A model generated the notes under the pieces. That model did no database searches, was not told where the DNA came from, and saw nothing but the letters and a program-made list of their open reading frames with translations. Below are positions 34,300 to 46,275 of a stretch of DNA of 64,000 bases, in pieces. Both the position numbers and the translations under genes were made by a program. The stretch lies in the NCBI GenBank assembly GCA_003260075.1, contig QLIY01000479.1, positions 58,087 to 122,086 of the forward strand. Reading direction: 5' to 3'. This stretch comes from Phallusia mammillata. Its lineage: Eukaryota; Chordata; Ascidiacea; Phlebobranchia; Ascidiidae. How positions within the stretch are numbered: position 1 is the first letter of the stretch; every line of letters starts with the position of its first letter.

Positions 34300-34312
34300 G
34301 TCGCTAAGCAAC
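34300..34312 (+). promoter_or_regulatory. RFX-type X-box candidate next to a CRE palindrome
   Basis: GTCGCTAAGCAAC is two bases from TGACGTCA (34315-34322). An X-box adjoining a CRE is the arrangement known from some promoters bound by RFX and CREB factors. A CpG-rich stretch and an ATG (34370) follow. No gene is recognised downstream. Confidence 0.38.
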
Positions 34313-34505
34313 AGTGACGTCACAAACGCCATAGTCCGTCATCGGTCGAGGTTCGCATCAAAATGCATTATGGATGGCGCGTTGGCCCCGGATACGTGTA
34401 GTTTTAATCGCATGCGACGCGATATATTATTCATATCGGGGGGTGGCGGGCTCCTGCGCGACAATCGGGGGCCGAAAAATCTGACGGCCTCCGATGCCAA
34501 GCGCG

Positions 34506-34506
<1 letters not shown>

Positions 34507-34542
<36 letters not shown>
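34507..34542. other. 36-base G run in a CpG-rich island, probable masked gap
   Basis: It lies inside a CpG-rich stretch (about 34290-34640). There is no flanking duplicate. Confidence 0.78.
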
Positions 34543-34545
<3 letters not shown>

Positions 34546-37500
34546 TGCCGTGTTGAGAGTTGGAAGCGCGACGCTCGTGGGAAGATCACGTGATTCGTCA
34601 CGGTTCGTCGCCGCCGTGGAAATGGGTCGTTTTTTTTTGCTTCACAAAGTTTTTGACGTGAAAATGTTAATGTTATAGCTCGTTAAAATCAAGAACTTAC
34701 AACTGGCTAAACTAAGACACAATGACAAAGAGAAGTTTGTACACTATGCGCCAAACACCCAGTCACACAGCGCTTCATAATACGGTGTAGCAGCAGCGCA
34801 TCTATTCCACTATTTTGCGCCCCATAACGTTTTAACGTTGTGCAGCTTTTTCTGGTTTGGTGAATATTTAGAGCAATTGTGTCGCTATGTTGCTTTTTCT
34901 TTAACTTGGCAATTTAAACTCAACACAAGGTAACGAATAACCTTTTGTCCAAACAATTAGGAAAGTGTATTCAAAAATAAATTCAAAGCCCACAAGTGAA
35001 TTGATTCAATCTTTGCCACAATGTCTTTGCAATTTCAACAACATTGACACGGTTGACGGCGGAAAGCTGGTTTATAAACCCGCTTAACTGGCCCTTCTTT
35101 ATCCGGACGAACGCTTAAAAGCAGAATATATCGTTTAAACCAGTGCAAATTGTTAAAATTCCCCTATTTCGATACCGTTGTTTTTAAAAAGTCATATTTT
35201 TGTCGCGACTGGCGTGAGAAAAAATTAGACAAGTGACAAGTAGCGGAGGCGAGACAAGTACGAAATATGACGCACGAACCCCAGGAGAGTTGCCTGAGTA
35301 AGGGAAAATGATTTTTCCTGTACTCTCACTTCATGCTTGTTAGCGGGTTCTGTGACGAGACAAATATGGTTTGTGACGACACATTCAAACATGTTTTGAT
35401 GATATTCGAATTCTACTGTTGTCTTTTATGTTGCAACAAAGCGCTGTTCGGGTTTTCAAAATCTTCTTTGTTGTTTGGAACAAAATATATTTTAGTTACA
35501 TGCACAACTGCCGGAATAGAATTGATTTTTAACATCAAAATGTGGTCATCTTATGTTTCCAACGTTTGGGCTAACTGTTGTTCAAACTGTTCAAACGATT
35601 TGTATATTTTTGTTTTTTTACCACAATGCCTGAGAATATATGGTGGAAAATGCAAAATGTCAACTTTTCCTTGTACTTTTTTAAACACGAATACTTACAT
35701 GGGAATTTTACTGAAAAGTTGTTCTTAAAATATAACAGCTGATGAAAAGAAGCATTATCTTGTCTCCAACGTTTGAAAGGGCAACAACAAGACTATAAAC
35801 CGCGGCTTACAAATATTGTACCAGCTCTTTTGGAGAAACGAAAATTTGCCACAAAAATATTTCCGCAAAATCTAATTTACGTCACAAACATTTCTAAGAA
35901 ACGACTTTCTTCTCAAAAATGCTTTAGATTTTTTTCTACAAAGTCAAGAAACTTTTATGCTGCGCACGGCACCGCAATAAACTATGCATCAGTAGCAGAA
36001 AAAATGGCGGTAAAAGTCCATTGTGACGAAAACACTTTTATCGCGATGTGTTCGCGTCGCTTTAGGGCACAACAACGGCGATTGGCAAAAAATAACAGTT
36101 GCTCAGACCGAGAGAAAATCGGGTCAGAATTCCACTTGACTTTGAAGCAGTCGCACTCCCACATATAACCCAGCTTGTCAGGTTCGAGTGCAGCTTAAAA
36201 CCGACGACCGATCTACTTGCACTACAGGCTCACTGCGTTTTACAGCAAAGGAGAAATTCTGCTTCGTTTATTCGATGCAACCAAAGGGTATTTTCGGCTC
36301 AGCTGCGATTATTTTTGGTGCGCGGCTCTTCTGATTTCGGTCTTTTGAGGAATTTGTGGCTTTTCCACTGCAAATGGTTTACGTTTGCACAATAAACGAC
36401 TTAAAGACGAGTTTTAATTAGAAAGAGTTAAAATTAAAGAGTATTTTTTATCATTTTAAATGTTAAAGTCTTTTAATTCTTTTTTAGGAAAGACATTATT
36501 TAGAAAAGTTTTGTCAAAATTTAAGCAAGTACCTTTTTTGGAAGTCTTTACGAAACGAAAGTTTCTTTGCTCCAATGGAAAGTTGGAGAAAGTATGCAAC
36601 AAAACAACTTTCAAAATCGCACTTTCCAAAATTTTCATTTCTGCTTTCATTTCCACACATAGTCGGGTACTGCAGGATGAAATGCGACAAACGCCAATAA
36701 ATCCTCCGGCCGCAAGCCGATTTCGTTCCCGCCCAAATCCACCGCCAACCCACGCATTATGACGTTATAATACCTAGTTTTGTGACGCGACAGTCGCAAT
36801 GGGCATCAGAGTTTGCGGTTTTCGAATCCGATCATTGTTACCGCGATGACTTGACGCTTTTTTTCGCTTTGAGGTCGTCTGCTTTTTAAGGACAACAGCA
36901 GGGTAAAACCGAAGCGAGACGCGCTGTTTGGTGGTGGTTCCCCGCAGTCGCAACCATTAAAGACTGAGACTAATAAGTTTAACCAATGATTCAAATTTTG
37001 TCGAAAATCGCACTAAACCAATGCTTAAAGTCAAACAAGCCATTTTTATGTAAATATTCACAACATGTTACATTGACTTACATAAAGCGGCCAAATACAT
37101 TAAAACAAGGTTTACACATTATTAGGCCAATTTTTATTGTTTTTCAGATTTGGGTAGCAAAGTTTGACGCAAACCGACAGTAACAAAACGAAGTGCCCGC
37201 CTCAATCGACAGCCCCTGCTACAAGAAAATTTTGAACCAAAGAGGTGTAAACTGCGCTAAGATTATTTTTGAGTTATGACCATTGTATCGGCCCAGTCAA
37301 GCAGTTCGTGGGAAAACTGGTAGAATTTTTTTTTCATAATAAGTCATTTTTTTCCTTTGCTTTTATGTACATTGATAACCGAAACACTAACTTATTCCGT
37401 TATTTCTTATTTACACACGCTTTTTAACAACTCTGTACGACACTGTAAGCAACAGATCAGAGTTGTAAGCCTCTCGAAATTCCTGCTTCAAGCCCGGACC

Positions 37501-38544
37501 AAACCCGAAACGTTTATCAAAAGCCCGTTTAGGCTCGAAAGTTTGATTGATAGGCCTCTATATGAAAGCCCAAACAAAGTACTGCAGTTCAGAATACAAT
37601 AAAAAAGATAATAAATGATTGCTTAAACAAGAGACTTTACAGCGATTGGCATTGGTTTAGTCCAGCAACTAGCTACTTAAGTCAGGCTCGAATTAAACCC
37701 GTTCGTAAAAAAGCTAAGCCCCCCCCAAAACCGGCCCGACTTACGACTCTGAAACAGATAAACGCAAATTTCCAGACAATTGCCCAAATGCGCAGCTTAG
37801 AGAAAGTCAAAAAATCGGTCATTTCCGATCAATCAATTCATAAACGTGAACACGTGGCTGTATACAACTGTGTGCGTTATACCACCTGTTGTTTAAGGTT
37901 ATGGCGTGAGAAATTTCCGTTTTTATGTTATTATTGGTTTTTGGATTAATTCCGTCCCAATTTTGCTGAAACATTGCGGTTTCGCTTCTCAAGTGCGGCT
38001 GGTCGAAGTTTGAATAAGTCGTGAACAAACTTTTTAGGTTAACGTCAGTGAGATTAGCCTGCAATGTGTTGATGGTCGCCTAAAAAGTTTTTAAACAAAT
38101 TCCTTAATAGCCAAATTGTTTTTTTTAATAACAGGGACATATGTACATTTTACTGTTCCTTAATACAAATAAACAACTTACGCGACGCCCAAAACAAAAG
38201 CAAGGCAATGGCGCGAAAGTTAAAACGAAAAAAAAATATATATCTATTCTTTTTTAACGTCTTACAATTCTTTGAGATTAAATGTGGGGGGGGGGCTGCC
38301 CATCAGATTATTTACAGTTCCGCCGAATGTTTCTCCTACAGACAAGCGACTATTTGCATGCAAGTATTCCTCTCTCCTAGCAGTTTAACCTGATTCTAAT
38401 CTCCCACTTGTAAACGACCAATATGTGATACCAAGTCTTGTTAACCGGCCAAGCACTGCGGTTTAATGATAAATTTCCGCTATACTACGAATTCTTTGTT
38501 GACGGACGCACAGTTTGGGCCACAGGTCAAAATTTTCTGGAGCA

Positions 38545-38755
38545 AAGTTTGGTTTATTTTGCCTTTCGTCCATTTTAAAGGTTGTATGCAGCAAACTTGT
38601 TTTGTAAAAGCTGCTATTGTTTTGTGGGAAAATTAGTTTATGCTTGGGGGGGGGGTTTTCGCTTTATTTTGCCTTTCGTCCATTTTAAAGGTCGTATGCA
38701 GCAAACATGTTTTGTAAAAGCTGCTATTGTTTTGTGGGAAAATTAGTTTATGCTT
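38545..38755. repeat. Assembly-type duplication: 38545-38645 and 38661-38755 around a G run
   Basis: Units share TTTATTTTGCCTTTCGTCC and end AATTAGTTTATGCTT. The run is 38646-38655. A separate 10-G run at 38286-38295 has no visible duplicate around it. Confidence 0.87.
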
Positions 38756-39696
38756 CCAAAAACGTGGTTCTTGCAAAACTTGGCCAGAAACAATATAAGA
38801 TTGTTGAAATTACCGAAAACAAACTATGAACAAAACATGTATTTAAGCCTGTTTCGGCTTCTACAGTAAAAACAATTTGCATTTTTTGAGGAAGCATTTT
38901 AATTTTCGATCTATTTGACATGAAAAAAATGCATAATAATCATACGCATAGTTTGGAAAACAATTCTTTTAGGCGTTGGATCATAATTTGAATTGGTCTT
39001 TTGGTTTGCCACCATTTTTTCGCGGCGTCGTTTCGATTGTGTTGAACGCCACCTCAACGTAACCGCGATTCGTTTATTTATCCCAAAACACGGAGGGACG
39101 AAAAAATGTGGCCAGCCAAAGAAGGGCTCTTTAAAATTTTTACAAATTAGCGATAAACTTTGGGCGCTTCACGTCGACCAACGGGACCAGCCGATTTGCG
39201 GTCAGGAGAGCGAGATAAGGCCAAGAACAAATAAGCAAATGCCCGTCGCTTAAACGCACGCTAATTTTCGACCTTGAGGCTCCGTTGGCCTATCGGCGGC
39301 ACCACGAGCGTAGAAACTCGGCAGATGGATCGCGATAGGCTCGTTATCAGTATAAGTGATCGCAACGCTAAAAAATCCAGTCAGATTTGATTTAAATGAG
39401 ACCTATAATCGCCAATTGTGTGTGACATACCAACTACGGTATGGCAAACTCGAAAATGAGGTTTTTCATCTGCATTTTGATCGTTCGGCCGACGGCTCCG
39501 GCGCAAACTAATGTCCAATCTTTATGCGGATTTAATTTGCAGCTAATGATATTTGTCAACATTTTATTTGCGTTACCTTGCGACGATTTCGGGCTTTTAG
39601 CTCATATCCAAGGATCACCTTTAGCAACACAACAACAATCGTGTAAAACTGATCTACAAATCACCTCCTAATATATCACACACCTTTCGTGAAGGA

Positions 39697-39920
39697 TGTT
39701 TTAAGCGCCCAACAGAAAATTCAATTACATTTCATGTTCTTGGACAAATTGACTGATTTTGCAGAAGTTATTTTAAGATTACATGGATATCATATGTTTT
39801 TTGCGGGGGGGGGGATTTTAAGCGCCCAACAAAAAATTCAATTACATTTCATGTTCTTGGACAAATTGACTGTTTTTGCAGAAGTTATTTTAAGATTACA
39901 TGGATATCATATGTTTTTTG
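39697..39920. repeat. Assembly-type duplication: 39697-39804 and 39815-39920 around a G run
   Basis: Units begin TTTTAAGCGCCCAACA and end ATCATATGTTTTTTGC, with two substitutions. The run is 39805-39814. Confidence 0.88.
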
Positions 39921-40943
39921 CAACGAAAATACGCCACAGTAAAATTGTGGGGTAATTTACCAAAATAGAAACTGTTGTTGTTTAAAAATAATGTTGTGCA
40001 GTTTGTCGACCCCATTAGATTTCCCTATTTGTGTATTTTAGCACTTAAACGTCACACAGCGACTGCGACGTCGTATTTCATGTTTGTGACGTCATAAAGA
40101 AACCGCGAAATTTGTCGAAGTGCACTACACGTGTACAGTTAGGGTATATATACTTAGTTCTACTTGCACAACTGTATTTAAACAAAAATGTAACTTCTCT
40201 ATCTTAAAGGTTGTTACAGATATAAAGTGTGATGCTGGTTGGGGTTAAAGTTTGATGCAAGTGCCATTTCTAATTGGTTTCTGATCTATTTTTTACTTTT
40301 TCCAGCTGAAAAAAAAATCCGAAATGTCATCCGTCGTTGCGCATTATAAAAATATTTTGGCAGGGTTATTGGTTTTCTATGAATATAAACCGCTGCTTTG
40401 GGTGATGGCTCGCATTAATGCGACATTAATAGCTAAGAAGCCGACGCGGTGGCTGGAACACAACAATCACATTACACAAAGGCTACGCAGCCCTCCCCAG
40501 ACCCGGTTCAAAGTTAAACCTGTCAAATCCACTTCAGCCTTGACAGCCCAACTCTCGGTGACTTCATCCGCGGGAAAATGGCGCATTAATCTCCGCGGAG
40601 GGAGATAGTCATCTCCTGTTGACAGCTCGTTAATAACAACTGACTTCGCTTAATTTTGTATTAATTAGAATCTCCGGGCCTGTCTGTCTCTCGGCGCCCT
40701 TGACGATTTTCGTGGTTATTTTTTCTTGATTTTCAGTTTTCTTGGGGCGGAAATTTCTCTACCGTGAAATTAACTCATGTTTGTGTCGTGACGTTTTGTA
40801 GAATACCGCGGCGCGGATTCATGCGGTGCGCCGCGACACAGAAAGCAAGAATGCCTTAGTTTCAATTTTTACTTTTTATAGCTGACTAAATGGCAAAAAC
40901 GGAATGATGAAAACGAGTGAATATATTTAAAATATTTCCCACA

Positions 40944-40994
40944 AACATCACTGATGATGGCATGAGCATTTGCCGAAACGTTTGAACAATAAAG
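40944..40994 (+). ncRNA. Hammerhead-like motif, GGCA/UGCC family, best copy
   Basis: CUGAUGA (40951-40957) is followed by an extra U, GGCA, an 8-base loop, UGCC, GAAA (40975-40978), then CGUU. UCA before the core and UGA after CGUU give a short 3-bp stem I. Stem II is a perfect 4-bp helix, and ACGU forms the minimal palindromic stem III. Downstream the copy continues into the family's shared tail (AATAAAGCATGTCGCTTTT, then a GGCCGTTA-TTTCA-CATTAA block) to about 41033. Seven related partial copies occur elsewhere in this window. Confidence 0.55.
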
Positions 40995-41335
40995 CATGTC
41001 GCTTTTAACGGGGCCGTTAATTTCATCATTAAACTTCCGTATATAGTGTTCCATCCCACAAACAAATTGTCGGAATTTGTTTTTTTTACGTTGAAGTTTT
41101 CCAAGCCCAAAATTGCCACCAAGATGCGCTGTTTTGTTTCAGTTGGCGAATTCCAACAGCGAAAACATAAACACTTAGTTAGGTGGTTTGGGGATTTGAC
41201 GTTTTTGCCTGCGATGGGATTCGACTTTTGGATGCTAAAAATGGTTCCTATCACGAAAACTTTACATCTCATTCTAAAAATAGAGAACAATTATGCGAAA
41301 ATTATGATTTTACAAGCTAAATTTAAACGTTCTTC

Positions 41336-41563
41336 AAGAACGTAGTAAGAATGGACTGTGACGTCACAGACAGATTGCAAACAAATATTTCAAATTCATG
41401 TGTAGTAAATAGACGGTCGGTAGTAGAATGTCAGGAAAAAAACGGGGGGGGGGTAAGAACGCAGTAAGTATGGACTGTGACGTCACAGACAGATTGCAAA
41501 CAAATATTTCACACTCATGTGTAGTAAATAGACGGTCGGTAGTAGAATGTCAGGAAAAAAACT
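41336..41563. repeat. Assembly-type duplication: 41336-41443 and 41455-41563 around a G run
   Basis: Units contain ATGGACTGTGACGTCACAGA and end GTCAGGAAAAAAAC, so one TGACGTCA palindrome is counted twice. The run is 41444-41453. Confidence 0.88.
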
Positions 41564-43390
41564 TGGCGGGCGTTTTGCACAACTTTCGCTACCAGCACCT
41601 TTCTTTCGCTTCGAATCTCGGATTTTTGAATAATATCCTACTTTGAAACTGGACTCAATACTTGCATTTATCACAAAGTCGTAGATCGATTCGCTGTTTA
41701 CAGCAATCACGGATCAAAGTCATTGTGTTTGGACCTTTAGGTGTGGGAACACTGCGTCTCGCTTAAATACATAAAGCTAGCTCGCGAACCCGCTTAAGTG
41801 ATAAAAACATATGTTGTTTAGTAATTGCCTAAAAAATCTCTTTTTAACTCTTTTGAAGACTTGAAAAAGTGACCTTGAAAATGTGACTGTAATATACGTC
41901 AAAAATATTTGACAGATTAATCCACGATCCCTATGTTTTGGGGCAAGGGGGGCACACACCCGCTCAAAACGTCACAATCGTCATTCTCGATTCCCTACGC
42001 GTGCCACAGGTCAAACTATCGCGCTATGCTGATAAGAAAACACATGAAAACAAGTTCTATTATTCATATCCATACTTCAGCTTTAATCTACATCTCCGCT
42101 TCGGCGAAGAGCCACAGTCGACACGTAGTTTACGAGCTTGCATAATTCACGTCTGTTCCTGACTGATTGTTTACCTCACACGTCACAATGCAGATCGCGC
42201 GTGCACTTGATAAACCACGTGATCAGGCTGGAAGTTTTTGGGTATAAGATGGGGGTATCTTATATGACCTTCGTGAAGGACACGGTTGTTGTTTATAAGT
42301 TGGTTTAAAAGTCATTTTTTTACCTTGACGTTGTTGAATAAATGGAAACGGTTGCAAAAAATGTTCTGTTTGCAACAAGCTAAAATTTTGAAATGCTACA
42401 TCAAGTCGATTTCTGGGCTCGGTATGAAACAAACGCAACCCGCCAATTCGTTAAGTTTATCGCAAGGTTGCGGGTTCAAATCTTGTCTCGACATCTCATG
42501 TTTTCCAAAACAGAACGCTTTAGCGACATTGCTCCAATGCTCAAAATGATACATTTTGGATCAAACTAAATTATGGAAACCAACCATCAAAAAATCGATA
42601 GATCAACAACAAAGCGGTCAAAAAAATTTAAGCGGATGCTTGCTAGCTATAAATAAATAAATAAAAACAAGTAAACAAATTCGCTGTAGCGAAATGGCAT
42701 TCTCTAACGCTTAGCCGACTGTTATACATCACGTGACACGTATGCAACCAAGCGTGACGGCTCGGAAATCTCGAATCGAAATCGGATTGTTGGGCGCTGT
42801 CGTGTTTCGGTTGTAAACAACAATCCCGTCACGATCTGTCAATTGAATTCGAAACGAACTTTTGCTGCACAACGCGATCTGCTATCTGCCTGCCAACCTG
42901 CTTGCGTGACGAATTAGTGACGTAGTTTGCAATGACGTATGTTATACGTGATTGACATGTCACTGAACCGCGCACGATTGATAATGCCTAATATGGCTTG
43001 TAGGTTGTTATTTTTCTGAACAAGCGAATTTTTAACAATTTGAAATACGCATCTCGTAAAAAAAATTTAACAGTTTTTATTGGGTAAAAAAATGATTTGA
43101 AACCCGATGCACCCAACTGGACAGCGGTCCTAAAAGCGACAATTCCAGCGGCATCCGCCATTTTGGAATTTCGTATCAGGACTTTGTGTCATCAATTGCC
43201 GGCTTCCGGGACGTTATTTCCCGCGTAATGTGAAATGCAATTAAACATTATAACAATGTCATTGTTTAAAATCAAAACAAATATTTTTTCAGTTGTGGCA
43301 CAAGAAGATGTCATTTGAATGTTTTAGTATTTTTAAAGTTTACATTGTGTTTAGAAGTTTTTTTAGCAGTCTGTTTTTGTATTTCTTAAT

Positions 43391-43490
43391 TGTTGTTTAC
43401 GGGGTTCGACCCAGGACTCCTCCGTGTAGAAAGTACATTCTCTGGTTGATAAGTCGTTAGTCAAACGCCACCGACGATTCGGCCAAACAC
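43391..43490 (-). repeat. tRNA-derived SINE-like head with A and B boxes
   Basis: On the minus strand it has TTTGGCCGAATCG (A-box position), GGCGTTTGACTAACGACTT, and TCCTGGGTCGAACCCCGT (B-box). It resembles the 47.85 kb copy and both look like a tRNA with a long variable arm. Acceptor ends do not pair, so it is not a functional tRNA. Confidence 0.5.
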
Positions 43491-43499
43491 CCGCAAATT

Positions 43500-43772
43500 T
43501 TATGTAATGTTCAGCCAAGTTTCATTTGTGCGACTGTCATCTAGTGGTAAAACATACACGTCATAAGTGTTGACGCTTTGGTCTGAACAGACTTGGAAGA
43601 CCCCTTGCATCAGCAAATACCATTCTAAGTCAAACACTGAAACATGTTGCGACATTTCCAAGCTGAAACGCAGTCGCTGCTGGACGTTGTACACAAACCC
43701 ACACCCAGAGAGAAGTACATCTGTCGCTCCCGGGGCAAATAAATCCCAAACAAAAGAGAGTAGTGTCTGCAA
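43500..43772 (-). CDS. Possible exon on the opposite strand, unknown protein
   Basis: About 90 codons are open on the minus strand, ending in TAA at 43500-43502. The peptide contains FVWDLFAPGATDVLLSGCGF and ends YVLPLDDSRTNETWLNIT. It has balanced hydrophobic and acidic residues and mixed codon third positions, which look more protein-like than chance AT-rich frames. A weak acceptor (gaagttgcag) lies at its upstream edge. The plus-strand candidate exon at 43793 is adjacent and its frame extends antisense over this one. At most one of the two is likely to be real in the overlap. Family unknown. Confidence 0.22.
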   Translation of the reverse strand: MQTLLSFVWDLFAPGATDVLLSGCGFVYNVQQRLRFSLEMSQHVSVFDLEWYLLMQGVFQVCSDQSVNTYDVYVLPLDDSRTNETWLNIT

Positions 43773-43792
43773 CTTCGCATTTCCCCATGCAG

Positions 43793-44283
43793 GAATTCGA
43801 CTGGTTATTCATCGTAGGTTTGCTAAGCAGGGTCACCAGGCTGTCTTCGGGCACAACGACATGCTTGATTGTTTGATCAGCGGTTTGGCAAACACGACGT
43901 ATTACTGGCGCTGTGTACTGAAGGATCATAAGCTTGCGTCTGTTCTGTGTATTGCTGGAAGATGTGCGGATGTAAAAGATGTAACTGGCGCTGACATCAG
44001 GTGGAATTTGGTGTTGATGGACTCGCTTAGCTGGGGGTGGTCGCCTCGTGTGCTTGTTCATTATTTTGCTGACACCTGCGGTTTTAAAGTTGCACAGCGA
44101 TCATGTTTGACTTGTGACTATGACTTGTTGTGCGCTATAGAAGGTATTCGTATCAGGTTGTTGTCATCGCCTAAAACGGTACAACATGTAAATTCTGGAA
44201 AATTAGTTGCTATTGTTTGTTTGAAATCATCGCGCCTTAAATCTGAAAAGGTCGAAATTAGCGCACAAGAAATTCCAAGATGA
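43793..44283 (+). CDS. Possible terminal exon, unknown protein
   Basis: A clear acceptor (catttccccatgcag) precedes about 162 open codons ending in TGA at 44281-44283. The frame also stays open upstream to 43567. The peptide includes GHNDMLDCLISGLANTTYYW, a cysteine-spotted middle (CIAGRCADV) and FADTCGFKVAQRSCLTCDYD. Its base composition (about 45% GC) is above that of the flanks. I do not recognise a family: there is no signal peptide, because the start is missing, and no obvious membrane segment. A competing open frame lies on the opposite strand just upstream (43500-43772), so which strand is transcribed is uncertain. Confidence 0.3.
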
Positions 44284-44334
44284 ACTGTTATTTATGTACA
44301 CCAGAAGTATCGCTAACTGTGGCCCTTAGCTTAC

Positions 44335-44475
44335 TTAAGGAAGCTTGTGTGTATGCCCAGACACATAAAAATCTGTGCTACGCATAAACTGGTGTGTGGC
44401 CACAGCGTGCACATCTAATGTTGCTCACAGTGGTCCTCACTCAGGACTTGTGTGCATGCCCAGACACATGAAAAA
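44335..44475 (-). repeat. Dispersed copy of the 29.7 kb tandem unit
   Basis: On the minus strand it shares GAGGACCACTGTGAGCAAC, AACATTAGATGTGCACGCTG and GGCATGCACACAAG with the array at 29681-29945. GCCCAGACACAT occurs twice at its ends. Confidence 0.8.
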
Positions 44476-46217
44476 CGAAAACGTTGTCAGTAGCTCCACA
44501 ATTTCATTTTGTTCCCCACCGCTCTGGCATTTCCGGTTCAGACTATAATGGTCATTATATGTACACAGGGTTCTTGATACCCCATCATCTCAGCAATCAA
44601 AGACTTAAGGATTAAAGCCCAGAAGTCGATGACACGGTAAGCAGATGAAAGGTCTGTTCGTTTCTTAGCCATTAGTTGGTGGCATGTCTATATGCTTGTC
44701 ACTCTTATCATTCGGACTTTCGGTAAACGGAGGCAACAACCTGCGGGTTATTTGCCCAGCACAAAGCCGCTACTATTGCCGACTGCTCGAAAATCCACAC
44801 TAAGCCTTTTCTTCCGACCGGTAGCATTGGTCGGCAAACAACCGCGCGCTCATGGGATCCAGCCTTATCGCTTCGACACGTGTAACTTCCATCGAGCTGT
44901 AATTGTTCGGCAAATAGAAAGTTACTCCCGTTTTCTGCTTCGCGATGATTTTCCGCTTTTATCTTTGTTCCCGAATATTACCAAGCGTCGATTGATTTCT
45001 ATGCGTGTGTGAGTTTTCCGCTGAGGGGGGAATTCTTCGCGGTCGGCCTCCAACCAACAGAGCTGTGGAATTTCTTTGCACCAGATGTGTCGGTGGTAAA
45101 TGGAAACATGCTTTATTGAGGAGTTGCTAATTTTATTTTGATAACTTTGCTAAGATTTTTTTGGGGTGGTTGTATTAAATGGTTTCAAACCCGCACGAAA
45201 ATTGTTTGTTAATCTTAAATTTAAAATAATTCTAGCATTTTACGGCCAAATACACACGTAGTCAGAAATTATGTTTTTCGATTTCGTTACGTTGTCCGCT
45301 TCATGGACCATTGTGAAGTTTAGGGATTTTATTTGGAATTTAAATCGTTTAACATGCGTCAAAAAACTTTTATTTATTTTTCATGCATAAAAAAAATGCT
45401 AAAATAAAAACGTAAAAGTGTCAAAACAAAATTCTTAAACAGCTTAAAGGTACAGTGTCTAGAGAGTTCGGTCACACATCTCTCCAATGTCCAACATAAT
45501 TTAGTGAAAAACTAATAACTTCTAACATTAAATCCGAAGTGATAAACTGGTGTCAGTGAATTAGCCCTAAACCTGTATCGACTATTTTTGTTATTAAGGG
45601 GCATTTTTCGAATTAACAGGTTATACATGCGGTGCTACAAAACCATTGTCACCAAAAACTTACAAACCTATAATATTATCCATCGCCAACATTCCAGAAC
45701 TTTTACAAGAAAAGTTCATGATCGCTTTCGATTTTCGTAATTAATCAGGCGACCTGAGATATTAAACCGACGGATCAGGACATAAATGAGATTAATTTCC
45801 CGACAAGCGGTCTGGATCCGGATATTTGTTTATGCTCGTGATAACTTTTTGATAGATTTAAAATCTGCGCAAACAGTTAATTTCTCCTAAACTACAATGT
45901 GACATCATTAGCGAGTAAGGAGAAACTCCCCGCAGACACCGCTATCTCACACAAGGCCTTTCCTAATAGTACGATCCTCCCAAGGTCACGTATTAAAATG
46001 GACGGAAAGTCTCTAACTTTCTTAATTCAAATTCCCGTGTAATATTTTAACCTCGTCTTATGATACTATTATGCTTATATTTGTTTTTGTTGAAGGCTGA
46101 AAAAGGGTACGCGTGTTTTAACTTTGGTGACAATATTCTGTCAGTTTTCTCGTTTCTGGAAAGTATTTTTGGTTTGTTTGGCATTATCATTTCCCTATCT
46201 AAATATAATTTAAGTTT

Positions 46218-46275
46218 GTATCTGATAATGGTATAAGAATTTGCCGAAACGTTTTGGAATAAAGCATGTAAGCAT
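46218..46275 (+). ncRNA. Hammerhead-like motif, GGCA/UGCC family, mutated copy
   Basis: CUGAUAA replaces CUGAUGA, so the conserved G is lost. An extra U, GGUA, a loop, UGCC and GAAACGUU follow, then the family tail AATAAAGCATG. Stem II is kept through a U-G pair in place of C-G. The lost core G should abolish cleavage. Stem I is weak. Confidence 0.45.

Larger units (their letters stand above)
23964..43390. other. Gene-poor region upstream of Irx
   Basis: No gene recognised in 19 kb. The longest non-homopolymer frames here are 131 codons (35333-35728, 35773-36168, plus) and 155 codons (33630-34097, minus). Their lengths are near what chance gives in this composition and their peptides match no family I know. 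GC/CpG-richer islands lie near 31150-31440, 32030-32350, 34290-34640, 39000-39350 and 40400-40830. The missing 5' exon and promoter of Irx should be in this interval. Confidence 0.55.

Noticed and set aside
35333-36168. Two consecutive 131-codon plus-strand frames
   Set aside because: Different frames, no splice or domain evidence, and length near the expected maximum for random AT-rich sequence.
37719-37726. Eight-base C run right of 19 kb, apparent exception to the G/C polarity
   Set aside because: Shorter than the artificial runs, no duplicate around it, probably natural sequence.
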